Shown in pieces: positions 1 to 9,145 of a stretch of 38,423 nucleotides of DNA. The notes beneath the pieces were generated by a model, which was given only the letters and a program-made list of their open reading frames with translations, searched no databases and was not told where the DNA came from. Positions within the stretch are counted from its first letter, which is position 1, and each line of letters begins with the position of its first letter. Origin of the DNA: Promicromonosporaceae bacterium (lineage in GTDB: Bacteria > Actinomycetota > Actinomycetes > Actinomycetales > Cellulomonadaceae); the NCBI GenBank assembly GCA_009780755.1, contig WQZL01000002.1, positions 1 through 38,423 of the forward strand, in the 5' to 3' direction. The position numbers were made by a program, and so were the translations under genes.

Positions 1-75
1 GCCAGATGGCTCGCCATCGAGTATCGAGGTGGCGGCATGCGAGCCGAGTACATCGTCATCAACGCCAGCAGATGA
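1..75 (+). CDS. C-terminal fragment of a truncated ORF (...ARWLAIEYRGGGMRAEYIVINASR*)
   Basis: Frame 1 open from the window edge to TGA at 73-75; too short to identify. Confidence 0.35.
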   Translation, partial: ARWLAIEYRGGGMRAEYIVINASR

Positions 76-197
76 TGAGCAGGGCTCAGTTACGACAACA
101 GGGTCGGCGCCAACGCCGCCAAGATGGGAAGTCATCTCTGTCTCCGTCAGTATGTGATGCCGTCACCGGCGTAAACGGGTAAGGGAAGGCCAAGACA

Positions 198-215
198 GCC
201 CCGCCCAGGCGGGGC
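198..215. terminator. GC-rich hairpin GCCCCGCC-CA-GGCGGGGC downstream of ssb
   Basis: Perfect inverted repeat 18 nt past the ssb stop; no clear T-tract. Confidence 0.4.
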
Positions 216-232
216 CGCTCGACTCGATTAGG

Positions 233-733
233 TCAAAATGGCGGCGGCCCGTCCGCCACCGGGGCATCGGCTGCCGCCCAAGGATCATGATCGCTTGTGT
301 TCTCAGCTGACGTAGGCGCCTGTGGCGCTCCGCCGCCCGCGTTGAAGATGAAGCCGCCAGGGCCGGTGCGTTGTTTGCGGGTTACCTGCGCGGTCGCGTT
401 GCGTAACGAGGGGCCGATCTCATCGACCTGTAATTCGTAGGCGGTACGTTTTTCGCCTTCGCGGGTTTCGTACGAGCGCTGCACCAGGCGACCTTGTACG
501 ATAACGCGCATGCCCTTGGTCAGCGTCTCGGCTACGTTCTCTGCTGGCTCGCGCCAAATGGAGCATGAAAGGAACAGACCATCGCTGTCTTTCCATTCAT
601 TGGTCCTCTTGTCAAAGATGCGCGGTGTAGAGGCGATGCGGAAGTTTGCTACGGGTAAACCTGTTGGCGTGTACCGCAGCTCCGGGTCCGCAATGAGGTT
701 ACCTATTACTGTGATTACGGTCTCACCAGCCAT
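233..733 (-). CDS. ssb: Single-stranded DNA-binding protein
   Basis: [35 protein letters not shown]... OB-fold Ssb signature, acidic DHDPW and GPPPF tail. Confidence 0.95.
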   Translation of the reverse strand: MAGETVITVIGNLIADPELRYTPTGLPVANFRIASTPRIFDKRTNEWKDSDGLFLSCSIWREPAENVAETLTKGMRVIVQGRLVQRSYETREGEKRTAYELQVDEIGPSLRNATAQVTRKQRTGPGGFIFNAGGGAPQAPTSAENTSDHDPWAAADAPVADGPPPF

Positions 734-850
734 GATGTATCTCTCTTTCAGGTGTAGTGGGTGAGGAGAGGGTGGGTGGCCCGCTCTTGGGAGAAAGTTT
801 GAGGCGGGCCACCCAAGCTGGCCCCGCGTGGGTAGCGGGGTCAGGTGTTG

Positions 851-3800
851 TTAGGCGAAGTGCTTTCCGGTCTGCTTGGCTGGCCGGTTGCTGTGCCTGG
901 TTGTAAGTAGCGCGATACCACCCGCTGCGGCTAGTACCCCAGCGGCCAGGAGCCACGGCCAGGTTTGTGTACCGGTAACTGGTAGGTCTGGCTGGATGCG
1001 CCAGGTATCACGGTGGACTGGGCCGGTGGTCTGCCCTTCAGCGTCCCACTGGCCCGTGATAACAAGAGAACCAGCTGGGAGATCAGCTACGGGGGTATCG
1101 GCGGTCACGGACGGGGCACCTGGCCTGGTGATTACCGCACGTCCTACCCAGTGCAATGCCACCGAGGCATCCGAGCCAGAACCTCCACCCCAGACAAACT
1201 GGTTCGTGCGGTAGGTACCCGGCCCGGTGAAGGGTTTAGAAACGTGGAGGAACCCGATGTGGTGACGCATCTGGTAGGCACATTCGAGCAGGCCCAACGC
1301 ATCGATCACGGGCGTTACACCAGGAATTATCTCGATACGCCAGTCCACACACGTGCTTGGTATCTCGAACACGTCAGCCCCGAGGGATACGTTCGCGTTC
1401 ATGCCCCTGGGCACTTCGCCCTGGAAGTGAATCTGATCGAAGAAGTAATCCCCGCGACGCGCGACATTGTCTCGGCCTGTGAAGCCTGATGTGGTGGATA
1501 GGTCAACTACGTAGATCACTTCGGTTGGCCACCCACATTCATCTTGCCAGAGCAGATCACCTACCGGGGTGTAGACCCTGGCGCGGAAATGCCAGCGCCC
1601 AACCCGGTCAAGATCATGTGCCCAACCGGTGTAGTACGTGGCCCAACCATCAGCGTCAACTAAGGCAGTACCGACCGTGATAAGAGCCGATTCCCATACC
1701 TGGTTACCTGGCACACAGACCAGTTCTTGGCCAGGAGCGTTGAAGAACTGCTCCACGCGGATGGTCGAACCAGCTGGCACAAGATTTCGGTTAATCAACA
1801 CCCGGTCACGAGAGCGATCACCAATCTTGCCGATAGCCTCTCCTCGTGGCCCACGAATCACGTGGTAGCCAGTCAAAGCATCATCAGAAGCCCCAGACGG
1901 GAACACCAACGCCACAGTTGAGGCCAGTGGTGGGTCAATAACCCACCACTCATCTTCGTCTTCGACTGGGCGCCCGGAGATTACGCCTATGCCTTCGATG
2001 CGGGCGCGGTTAGCGTGTATCTCGTTGTCTTCTAGTCCTTCGAGGATGCCATCACACCCGAACCGCTCACCGGGTAGGAGTACGAGTAGTTCGCCATCAG
2101 AGGTGATGAAGTAGCCCTCGGCATTCCATTCGTAGTCACAGGTCCAGCCGGTAACGTCTGGGCCGTAGAGGGTGGTGTCAGTAAACCGTAGCCAAGAAAG
2201 AGGTTCGGTGCGGTTGTTCGTAAACGAGACCCATACTTCGACTGATGCGCCGGGTCCGACCAGGAGTGCGGTGTAGATGTTGTCGGCGTCTACGCCGGTC
2301 ATGCGGTAGGCCGGGACTTGTGGCAGCATCGAGGACGCCATGCCTGTTTCTGGGGTGCCAGAGACATAGGTCGCGATAAAGAAATCACCACCATCTGGGC
2401 AAGGAGTCATCGTGGTCCCTGCTGGGATCACTTCACCCGCATCAGGGCCATAGGTGATTGTCACGTCTCTGGTTACGCGTAAGAACGCGCCTCCTGAGAC
2501 CCGATCTAGCCTGACCGCGTTGCGGTCATCAACGAGCGGGACAAGGGCGTAAGCGATGTTGTTATCGGCATCGCCCATGTTGCCGTCCCCTGCGCCAAGC
2601 CAGAACCCATGACCTTTTTCGACGTCGATCCCTGGGCCGTCTTCGGTGTGGATGTACCAGTAATCAAAGTCCGAGTCCTCACGATCTGAGACCACGCCAC
2701 GACCGGTGACGGTAGCGCGGTTTGCGTGTAGCTCGCCTGGTTCCATACCGGTTAGTACCCCTTCACCGAAGATCCGGTGTGAGATGTAAGCGGTAGTGGG
2801 GTGAAGTACAACGAGTTCCCCGAGAGTGCCCTGGTGGTAGTAGCGGAACATGTTGTTCTCGTCTAGGGTTATGACCTTTGCCCAGGCGGCCCCGAGTAGG
2901 CACTCGGTGTCGTCTTCGTTACAGGTCACAGAGTGATCGAGGAACTCCACACCCCAGACAATGTTTTCTACCGGGCGGTCGCCTTCGATTGTGGTATCGG
3001 TAAAGGTGATCTCAGTGACAGGTTCATCGCCGGTGTTCGTGATCGCAAAATACACCGGAACATCCAACCCCGGCAACACGCTGGCGGCGGTTTCGATGGT
3101 GTCCGCGTCCAACCCGGTCAACACGACTGTTCCTAGACGCAGGACCGCGGGCATACCAGTGGGGTCGAACCCTTCTAGCTCGGTAAGGTTCACGAAGAAC
3201 CCTTCAGTATCCGAAGCGATCAGAGTATCTGCGCTAAGGGTGAGCCAGCGGGTGAGGGAGGCCCAGCCGCCCTGGTCTTGGTTACCCCATGTTTGGTGGT
3301 CACGGTAGACCAGTACCCGCACATCACGAGACAGGACAAACGTGCCTTCCCCGCGCCATAGCAGCGCGGACCAGTCCTCGATAGCCGGGATGGCGAGTTC
3401 GATCTGGCCGTGGTTATCCGGGGCGTCCTGGTTCGAGCCTTGTCCTGGAGGCAGCGGGCGGCCGTGGCTCTTCTCGATGTCGAGCGAGGGACCAAACGCG
3501 CGGACGTACCAGTAATCAAAGTCCGAACCCTCACGATCTGTGACCACGCCACGACCAGTGGTCTGCGCGCGGTTACCGTGTAGCTCCCCACGAGCCAGGC
3601 CTGGTAGAACGCCGCGGCCAAAGATCATCTCACCAGGTGCATACAGGCTGCCTTGGATGTGGACCCCAGAAGAGGCACGAACAAGTATCTGACCGCCCGG
3701 TAGACGGGCAATACCTGAAGACAAATCCAACACCACCCGGTCATCCTCGCGGCACAGCCCAGAAGGATCCCCATTGGTACAAATCCACCAAACAATGTCT

Positions 3801-6800
3801 TCTACGTCCGTGTCACCCTCGACCGTGGTATCTGTGAGCGTGATGTGATGAACATCCTCGCCACCAACGTTAGCCCAGGTGAAATACACGCCAATCGGGC
3901 GGCCAACCGCGACCACCGCAGCAGTAGCCACAGTGTCAGCATCCAAACCAGTCAACACCATCGATTCCAGACGCAGGAGCGAGGGCATAACCACCGGGTC
4001 AAACCCAACCAAGACAGATAAGTCAACAAAGAAACCTTGACTGTCAGACTCAATCAACGTCTCAGAACCCAGGGTGATCCAACGGCTGGCTTCTGCCCAA
4101 CCACCCTCGTACTCATCACCCCATTCTTGGCGGGCTGAGTAAACCAACACGTTAACCTCGCGCAACAACTCGAACTCCCCGTCGCCGAGGTAAGCCAACG
4201 CTGACCAATCCCCGATGTTCGGGGCGACCAGTTCGATGCCGTTCCAGTTGTTTGGCAGGTCAGCACCTGAACCGATACCAGGAGGCAGGTGCGTTCCGTG
4301 GCTCTTTTCTAACGCAACCCTGGGGCCAGGCAGGTTACGCGGGCGCATCCAGGCGACCCGAGCCATCTGCCGCTCATCATCAGCGCGGCTCAAGAACGGC
4401 TCAGTACGAGCATCCCCTGCGAAATCAAGAACAAACACGTAGTAACCCGCGGCGCATTCCATGCGCAAGTTCCCAGGACAAGGCGCCCACCAGTCCTCTC
4501 CTGGTGGTCCCATCGGAGCAGGCGGTAAACGCAGGTCACCAAACCCAACCTCCCACATCCCATACGGCGTGGTAATCGAAGTAGCCCCAGCCGCCACGGT
4601 CACACGACCATGCTCTGGGGTGCCCTCAGGCACCACAGCGGTATCGAACATCTCCCGAACCGGACCCATCAACGCAATATCTGCCGTGAGCTGGTCCGGC
4701 GCCCACCAACCCGGTACCCCAGCAAACTCACCCTGGGTGGCTGGCATAAACGAGATCGTCATATCATCACCAAACCGGCCGCCCGGAGCGACATTAAACT
4801 CATGGGCAACCGAGAACTTACGGATACGACCCAACACCGAGTGCGTCTCTTCGCCTACCCACCAATCGGTGTCATAAGCAGCAAACAACGCAGTCTCCTG
4901 ACCGTGAGAAGTCCACGTATAAAACCCAAACGGGCCACTATCAGGACGCGGTAGACCCAAGCGCGGAGACGGCACAGTAATCATGGTCAACTCACGAGCA
5001 GTACACACCCGCTGCGTACCCACCCCAGTAAACGTAGCGTCTACCGAGTCCCACGGAACAAAATTCGTGAACGCAGGAGTTACATCCGCCCACGGGCGAC
5101 GAGACTGGGCCTGGTCAAACGGGCCACGCACATCATTACGCACCAACCACACACCAGGACTCGCATCCGCACCAAAACCCGTATGAGGCCACTGGTCACG
5201 AGCATGCGGCAAACTGACAGTGATGTCATCACACAACGCAGTCGGCAGATCATCCTCCGTGATCCGAGCCTGAGTCACCTCCGTGACCACTCGCGGCTCA
5301 GCCGGAACAAACACCGTCTGCGAGGGCTGCCAAGCCCCATGCGACGCCGGAACAATCATCGTCCCAGACTCACCACGCAAATACGCGCTAGAGGAAACCA
5401 CGATGGTGTACCACCCAGAGAACGGCAAATAGAACGTACCAATCCCGCCCGGCAAACCAAGCAAAACATCATCCCACGACGACGCCGTAAACTCGACATA
5501 ACCAACCAGCATGCCAACAGGAACCGCAGTACCAGGAACATGCTGACGATCAAACGGACCATAAACCTGCGCCGTCAACACATGAGCGTAAGCCACACCA
5601 TTAACCGAAGGCCAAGGAATACCAGCCTGTGCCGCGATAGCCGGAGCGAGCATCACCCGATCAGCCCACCGCTGCGCGCCACGGGCAACCACAGTATGCG
5701 TGCCCGGTACCGCCGTCGTAATCGCAATCTCAATTGGATCGACAATCACTGTTTGCGAGGGCTGCCAGTAGCCGTGTTCGGTATGGCCGAACACCTCGCG
5801 TGCCTCATCACTCATCCGCGATAGATCAGTAGCAACATTGATCGTGTAAGCGCCAGGCACACACAGCTCTCCCGTTGGGACACCGCCAATAGCGACGCCC
5901 AGCGCGAGGTCATCCCACGAAGTCGCATAGAAGAACACCTCATCAGCCGGGCCAGCCGCACGCATCGTCGCAGTCGGACGTGTGCCTACTGGCTGAATCG
6001 TGTCCCACCGCCACACGCGAGCCCTAAGAGCCAACGTCATATTCGTGCCGTCCTCATAAGTCGGCCAATCCGCGTCCTCCGGGTCAGGCCACAACCGCAC
6101 CAAATCAGCCCACGCCTCACACGCAGCAATACGCTCATGCGAAACTGGAACCTCAGTCGTAATACTGAAATCCGCCTCCGTACTCACCTCAAAACGAATC
6201 ACCGACGTAGACACCGGACGGTTTTCGTGCTCGAAGGCGCATTCAGGGCTGGTGCGCTCAAACGTCGGCTGCCAACCATCCGGCTCCCGCCGACACATCC
6301 CCGGATCGACGAAGTTGAACACAATGCTCCGATTTACGTAGCCGTTTCCGGTGGCTACCCAAGGGAATGCCAGCCGCTCAGTGGTGGTTGCACCAGAGAG
6401 AGTTCGGCCGTCGGCTGAGACGGTGAAGGCTGTGGGGATAGCGTCACGGTCGAACACTGCGGGGCCATCAAGAGTGATGGTGAACTCGATCCCGGCAACC
6501 CGTATGCCATCAACGGTGGCGTAAATGCCAGTGAGTTCACCGCGTGACAGTGTGGTTGTCGTGTATCCGGCTGTGGTAGTTACTCGAGGGCGAGCGTTAC
6601 CAGCTAGCGTCCACAATCGTTGGGCCTCGGCCATGATGTGGGCTGGGGTGTTGTGCACTATGTCAATACGTGCCAGATGGGGACTGATGTTAACCCCGCC
6701 AGAGTCACGGCCCTGGTCATAGAACATCCTGACCAGCCACACCAGCGCCGCGTTAGAGGCGTGTGATTGGCTGTTCTGGCCTTCGAGGTAGTTAAAGACC

Positions 6801-7420
6801 CAGGCCAGGCGAGCCATTGCCTCAGCTTGGGCTGCGGGGTTGACCACGCCAGGTTCTCTGGAGATTGGCTCGTCTAGGTTGTTAATCAGCCAGTCAACCT
6901 GGCCAGGTAAGAAGTGGTCATGACTGACCAACAACAGCAGTGCATCACCAGTTGGAGCGGTAGCTGGCTGTGGAACCGCCGCTTGGGTCGCGGTCTGGTT
7001 AAACCCATAATGGGTTGCGTAGCAAATTGCCCACCGGCCATCAGGCCCAGCCAGCGGAGCGAATCTCGGGTCAGCCGACCCGATGTTCGTATTGAACCGG
7101 TAACCCGGAGCAACCACCGGCGGGACCGCTGGAATCTGAACAGCAAGATCAGGACTCCGCATCCAACTGTGCGGCAACACCGCCTCAACCAACGGAGCCA
7201 CCAAAACTTCCGGCCCGGATTCGGATTCGGGTTCGGGTTCGGCGTATGCCGGCGCGGCCATTGCGCCCGCAAGAAGAGTAGCGCCCATCGCGACCACCAG
7301 TGCCCCAGCGCCCACAACGCGGAGCCTGGACAATGAACGGCCCGTCCGCCGATGGCGGCCACGGCCACCACACACTGTATTTGGATCAACACCAGATCGG
7401 TGTCTCTTCCACAAACTCAT
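851..7420 (-). CDS. Giant LPXTG cell-wall-anchored surface protein (2189 aa) with three related internal modules
   Basis: N-terminal signal peptide, C-terminal DLPVTG + hydrophobic helix + basic tail; repeated modules beginning VALEKSHG / LDIEKSHG / IDVEKGHG and ending DFDYWYV / DFDYWYI / EDEWWVI; the N-terminal region resembles thioester-domain adhesins. Confidence 0.9.
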   Translation of the reverse strand: MSLWKRHRSGVDPNTVCGGRGRHRRTGRSLSRLRVVGAGALVVAMGATLLAGAMAAPAYAEPEPESESGPEVLVAPLVEAVLPHSWMRSPDLAVQIPAVPPVVAPGYRFNTNIGSADPRFAPLAGPDGRWAICYATHYGFNQTATQAAVPQPATAPTGDALLLLVSHDHFLPGQVDWLINNLDEPISREPGVVNPAAQAEAMARLAWVFNYLEGQNSQSHASNAALVWLVRMFYDQGRDSGGVNISPHLARIDIVHNTPAHIMAEAQRLWTLAGNARPRVTTTAGYTTTTLSRGELTGIYATVDGIRVAGIEFTITLDGPAVFDRDAIPTAFTVSADGRTLSGATTTERLAFPWVATGNGYVNRSIVFNFVDPGMCRREPDGWQPTFERTSPECAFEHENRPVSTSVIRFEVSTEADFSITTEVPVSHERIAACEAWADLVRLWPDPEDADWPTYEDGTNMTLALRARVWRWDTIQPVGTRPTATMRAAGPADEVFFYATSWDDLALGVAIGGVPTGELCVPGAYTINVATDLSRMSDEAREVFGHTEHGYWQPSQTVIVDPIEIAITTAVPGTHTVVARGAQRWADRVMLAPAIAAQAGIPWPSVNGVAYAHVLTAQVYGPFDRQHVPGTAVPVGMLVGYVEFTASSWDDVLLGLPGGIGTFYLPFSGWYTIVVSSSAYLRGESGTMIVPASHGAWQPSQTVFVPAEPRVVTEVTQARITEDDLPTALCDDITVSLPHARDQWPHTGFGADASPGVWLVRNDVRGPFDQAQSRRPWADVTPAFTNFVPWDSVDATFTGVGTQRVCTARELTMITVPSPRLGLPRPDSGPFGFYTWTSHGQETALFAAYDTDWWVGEETHSVLGRIRKFSVAHEFNVAPGGRFGDDMTISFMPATQGEFAGVPGWWAPDQLTADIALMGPVREMFDTAVVPEGTPEHGRVTVAAGATSITTPYGMWEVGFGDLRLPPAPMGPPGEDWWAPCPGNLRMECAAGYYVFVLDFAGDARTEPFLSRADDERQMARVAWMRPRNLPGPRVALEKSHGTHLPPGIGSGADLPNNWNGIELVAPNIGDWSALAYLGDGEFELLREVNVLVYSARQEWGDEYEGGWAEASRWITLGSETLIESDSQGFFVDLSVLVGFDPVVMPSLLRLESMVLTGLDADTVATAAVVAVGRPIGVYFTWANVGGEDVHHITLTDTTVEGDTDVEDIVWWICTNGDPSGLCREDDRVVLDLSSGIARLPGGQILVRASSGVHIQGSLYAPGEMIFGRGVLPGLARGELHGNRAQTTGRGVVTDREGSDFDYWYVRAFGPSLDIEKSHGRPLPPGQGSNQDAPDNHGQIELAIPAIEDWSALLWRGEGTFVLSRDVRVLVYRDHQTWGNQDQGGWASLTRWLTLSADTLIASDTEGFFVNLTELEGFDPTGMPAVLRLGTVVLTGLDADTIETAASVLPGLDVPVYFAITNTGDEPVTEITFTDTTIEGDRPVENIVWGVEFLDHSVTCNEDDTECLLGAAWAKVITLDENNMFRYYHQGTLGELVVLHPTTAYISHRIFGEGVLTGMEPGELHANRATVTGRGVVSDREDSDFDYWYIHTEDGPGIDVEKGHGFWLGAGDGNMGDADNNIAYALVPLVDDRNAVRLDRVSGGAFLRVTRDVTITYGPDAGEVIPAGTTMTPCPDGGDFFIATYVSGTPETGMASSMLPQVPAYRMTGVDADNIYTALLVGPGASVEVWVSFTNNRTEPLSWLRFTDTTLYGPDVTGWTCDYEWNAEGYFITSDGELLVLLPGERFGCDGILEGLEDNEIHANRARIEGIGVISGRPVEDEDEWWVIDPPLASTVALVFPSGASDDALTGYHVIRGPRGEAIGKIGDRSRDRVLINRNLVPAGSTIRVEQFFNAPGQELVCVPGNQVWESALITVGTALVDADGWATYYTGWAHDLDRVGRWHFRARVYTPVGDLLWQDECGWPTEVIYVVDLSTTSGFTGRDNVARRGDYFFDQIHFQGEVPRGMNANVSLGADVFEIPSTCVDWRIEIIPGVTPVIDALGLLECAYQMRHHIGFLHVSKPFTGPGTYRTNQFVWGGGSGSDASVALHWVGRAVITRPGAPSVTADTPVADLPAGSLVITGQWDAEGQTTGPVHRDTWRIQPDLPVTGTQTWPWLLAAGVLAAAGGIALLTTRHSNRPAKQTGKHFA

Positions 7421-7688
7421 GAGAATGCTTTCCCACCGCTAAGACGCGCGCTATAGCAGGTGACGGACACACACCGCCCCACCACCGGTTGGTGAGGCGG
7501 CATGCAGTGCGTCCACCCCACACCTCAACCCCACAGCAACTACCCCCCGTTTCGATATCGGCAACACTGTCAACATGAAGGCGTAAACTGTGACACGTCC
7601 ACCGATCATCTCACCGTCAGCGACGCCGAGCCATCATGGGTGCACCTGTTCTTCCCGGCACGCTGCGGGAAGAAAGGAGGTGGACAAG

Positions 7689-7823
7689 ATGAAGATCACC
7701 GTCTTCGTCGCCAGTGAGTGCGCCTGCACATGCGAGAGGGCCAAGACCCCGAACCTCGTCATATGGTTCTCGGGAATCTCAGCCCTCAACGCGCTGGTGC
7801 ACTTACTTCACCACCTGATCTAA
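7689..7823 (+). CDS. Small 44-aa protein with a CxCxC motif and a hydrophobic segment (MKITVFVASECACTCERAKTPNLVIWFSGISALNALVHLLHHLI)
   Basis: Strong Shine-Dalgarno AAAGGAGGTGG before ATG; hairpin CTTCCCG/CGGGAAG just upstream of the SD; terminator-like hairpin just downstream of the stop. Confidence 0.55.
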   Translation: MKITVFVASECACTCERAKTPNLVIWFSGISALNALVHLLHHLI

Positions 7824-7836
7824 CGATCGGGTGAAG

Positions 7837-7872
7837 CCCAGGGCGGCGGAGTCCTACCTCCGTCGTCCTGGG
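7837..7872. terminator. Shared convergent terminator hairpin CCCAGGGCGGCGGAG-TCCTAC-CTCCGTCGTCCTGGG
   Basis: 15-bp stem with two G-U pairs, between the plus 44-aa ORF and the minus SLH gene stop. Confidence 0.7.
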
Positions 7873-7879
7873 TTCTACT

Positions 7880-8929
7880 CTAGCACCGTCCGTCCCCGCA
7901 ATGCAGTGCCCTCTCCAACCACCCCGGAGCCGGCGCAAGAATCCCATGAGGCAACCCCGGAAGAGGACCAGTACGGACAGCACAGAAGTTATTAACCGGT
8001 TGCCCTTGATACATACCCCCAAGCGACCCCACGGCGATCTGGCCACACTCACAATTCAACTCACGCCACAGGGAGCGAGCGCTTTGGTGACTACCCATTT
8101 GTGAAGTGTTGAGGGGACAGGTGAGTTGCCATTCATTGTGTTCGGGGGTGCCGATTCTTGGCGGCACGACCGTGCGGTGTGCGGGTTGGGTGCAGGTGTT
8201 GTAGTTCCCGTCAAGGAAGCCCAGGGTGTAGGCGCGGTATATGAACGCGGCCATTGCTTCGCGGGTGACAGGCTGGGTTGGACGGTATGTGCCATCAGGG
8301 TGACCAGTGGTGATGCCACGAGCGCGGAGCCATTCAATCTCGTGATGGAAAGCCCCACCCCACCCAACGTCAGTGAATGTCGCGTACATAGTGCCGTTGA
8401 ACGTTGGGCACCCGGCAGCGCGGAACAAGAATGCAGCCATCGCTTGACGTTCTACCGGTGCCGTGGGCCGAAACGTCCTATCTGCGTGTCCGGTAGTGAT
8501 CTGGTGTCGGTTCATCCATTCGACATACCGGTGGAACTGGCTACCGCGAGGCACATCCCCAAAGGTTGCCGTAGCAGGCGCGTTGAACCGGCCAGGAGTA
8601 GCCGTAGCGCGGTAAATGAATGCGGCCATAGCCTGCCGCGATACCGGCTCACCCGGACGGAACGTGCCATCACCATAACCAGTAGTGATACCCATCTCCG
8701 CCATCCACTCAATCTGCCGATGGAACGGATGGGTTCTAGGCACATCGCTAAACCGCTGCCCTGATGCCGTCTCAGATGTGGCGTGGCCTTCGGTCTCCAT
8801 GATGTACTCCGCTGTAGGCACGGTGTTGGCGTGTGCGGCAGCGGGAGCCAAGGCGGCGAAGAGCGCGGTGATGACCACAGCTACGCTGAGGCGCGCGGCC
8901 TGGTATCTGCTGAGTAGTGTGGTGTTCAT
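7880..8929 (-). CDS. Secreted protein with three SLH (S-layer homology) domains and a Cys-containing C-terminus
   Basis: FSDVPRTHPFHRQIEWMAEMGITTGYGDGTFRPGEPVSRQAMAAFIYRA and two further similar units; N-terminal signal peptide. Confidence 0.9.
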   Translation of the reverse strand: MNTTLLSRYQAARLSVAVVITALFAALAPAAAHANTVPTAEYIMETEGHATSETASGQRFSDVPRTHPFHRQIEWMAEMGITTGYGDGTFRPGEPVSRQAMAAFIYRATATPGRFNAPATATFGDVPRGSQFHRYVEWMNRHQITTGHADRTFRPTAPVERQAMAAFLFRAAGCPTFNGTMYATFTDVGWGGAFHHEIEWLRARGITTGHPDGTYRPTQPVTREAMAAFIYRAYTLGFLDGNYNTCTQPAHRTVVPPRIGTPEHNEWQLTCPLNTSQMGSHQSARSLWRELNCECGQIAVGSLGGMYQGQPVNNFCAVRTGPLPGLPHGILAPAPGWLERALHCGDGRC

Positions 8930-9145
8930 GGTGATGGCTCCTTGCTGCTGTGTGTTTGGTGTTTAGGGTGCCGGATCAATTCGGGTATCGGGAGTTGCTA
9001 GGCGCGTTGTGTCTGGTTTTCCGGTTGTCATGGTCATTCCAGTGGGTTGTTGGGTGTTTGTCGAGGGCTGTCAGTGTGTGTTGTGGATTGCGTCCGAGAA
9101 TGCTGCCTGTGGATGCGTAGTAGTTCGTTTCGGGAGAGTTGCGGG

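Noticed and set aside
5183-5824. 213-aa plus ORF and many other long plus ORFs inside 851-7420
   Set aside because: Arg/Pro/Ser-rich shadow frames of the LPXTG gene with no SD or protein-like features.
7474-7500. Hairpin CCGCCcCACCA-CCGGT-TGGTGaGGCGG as a terminator
   Set aside because: No T-tract and no gene ends there; more likely part of the LPXTG gene 5' region.
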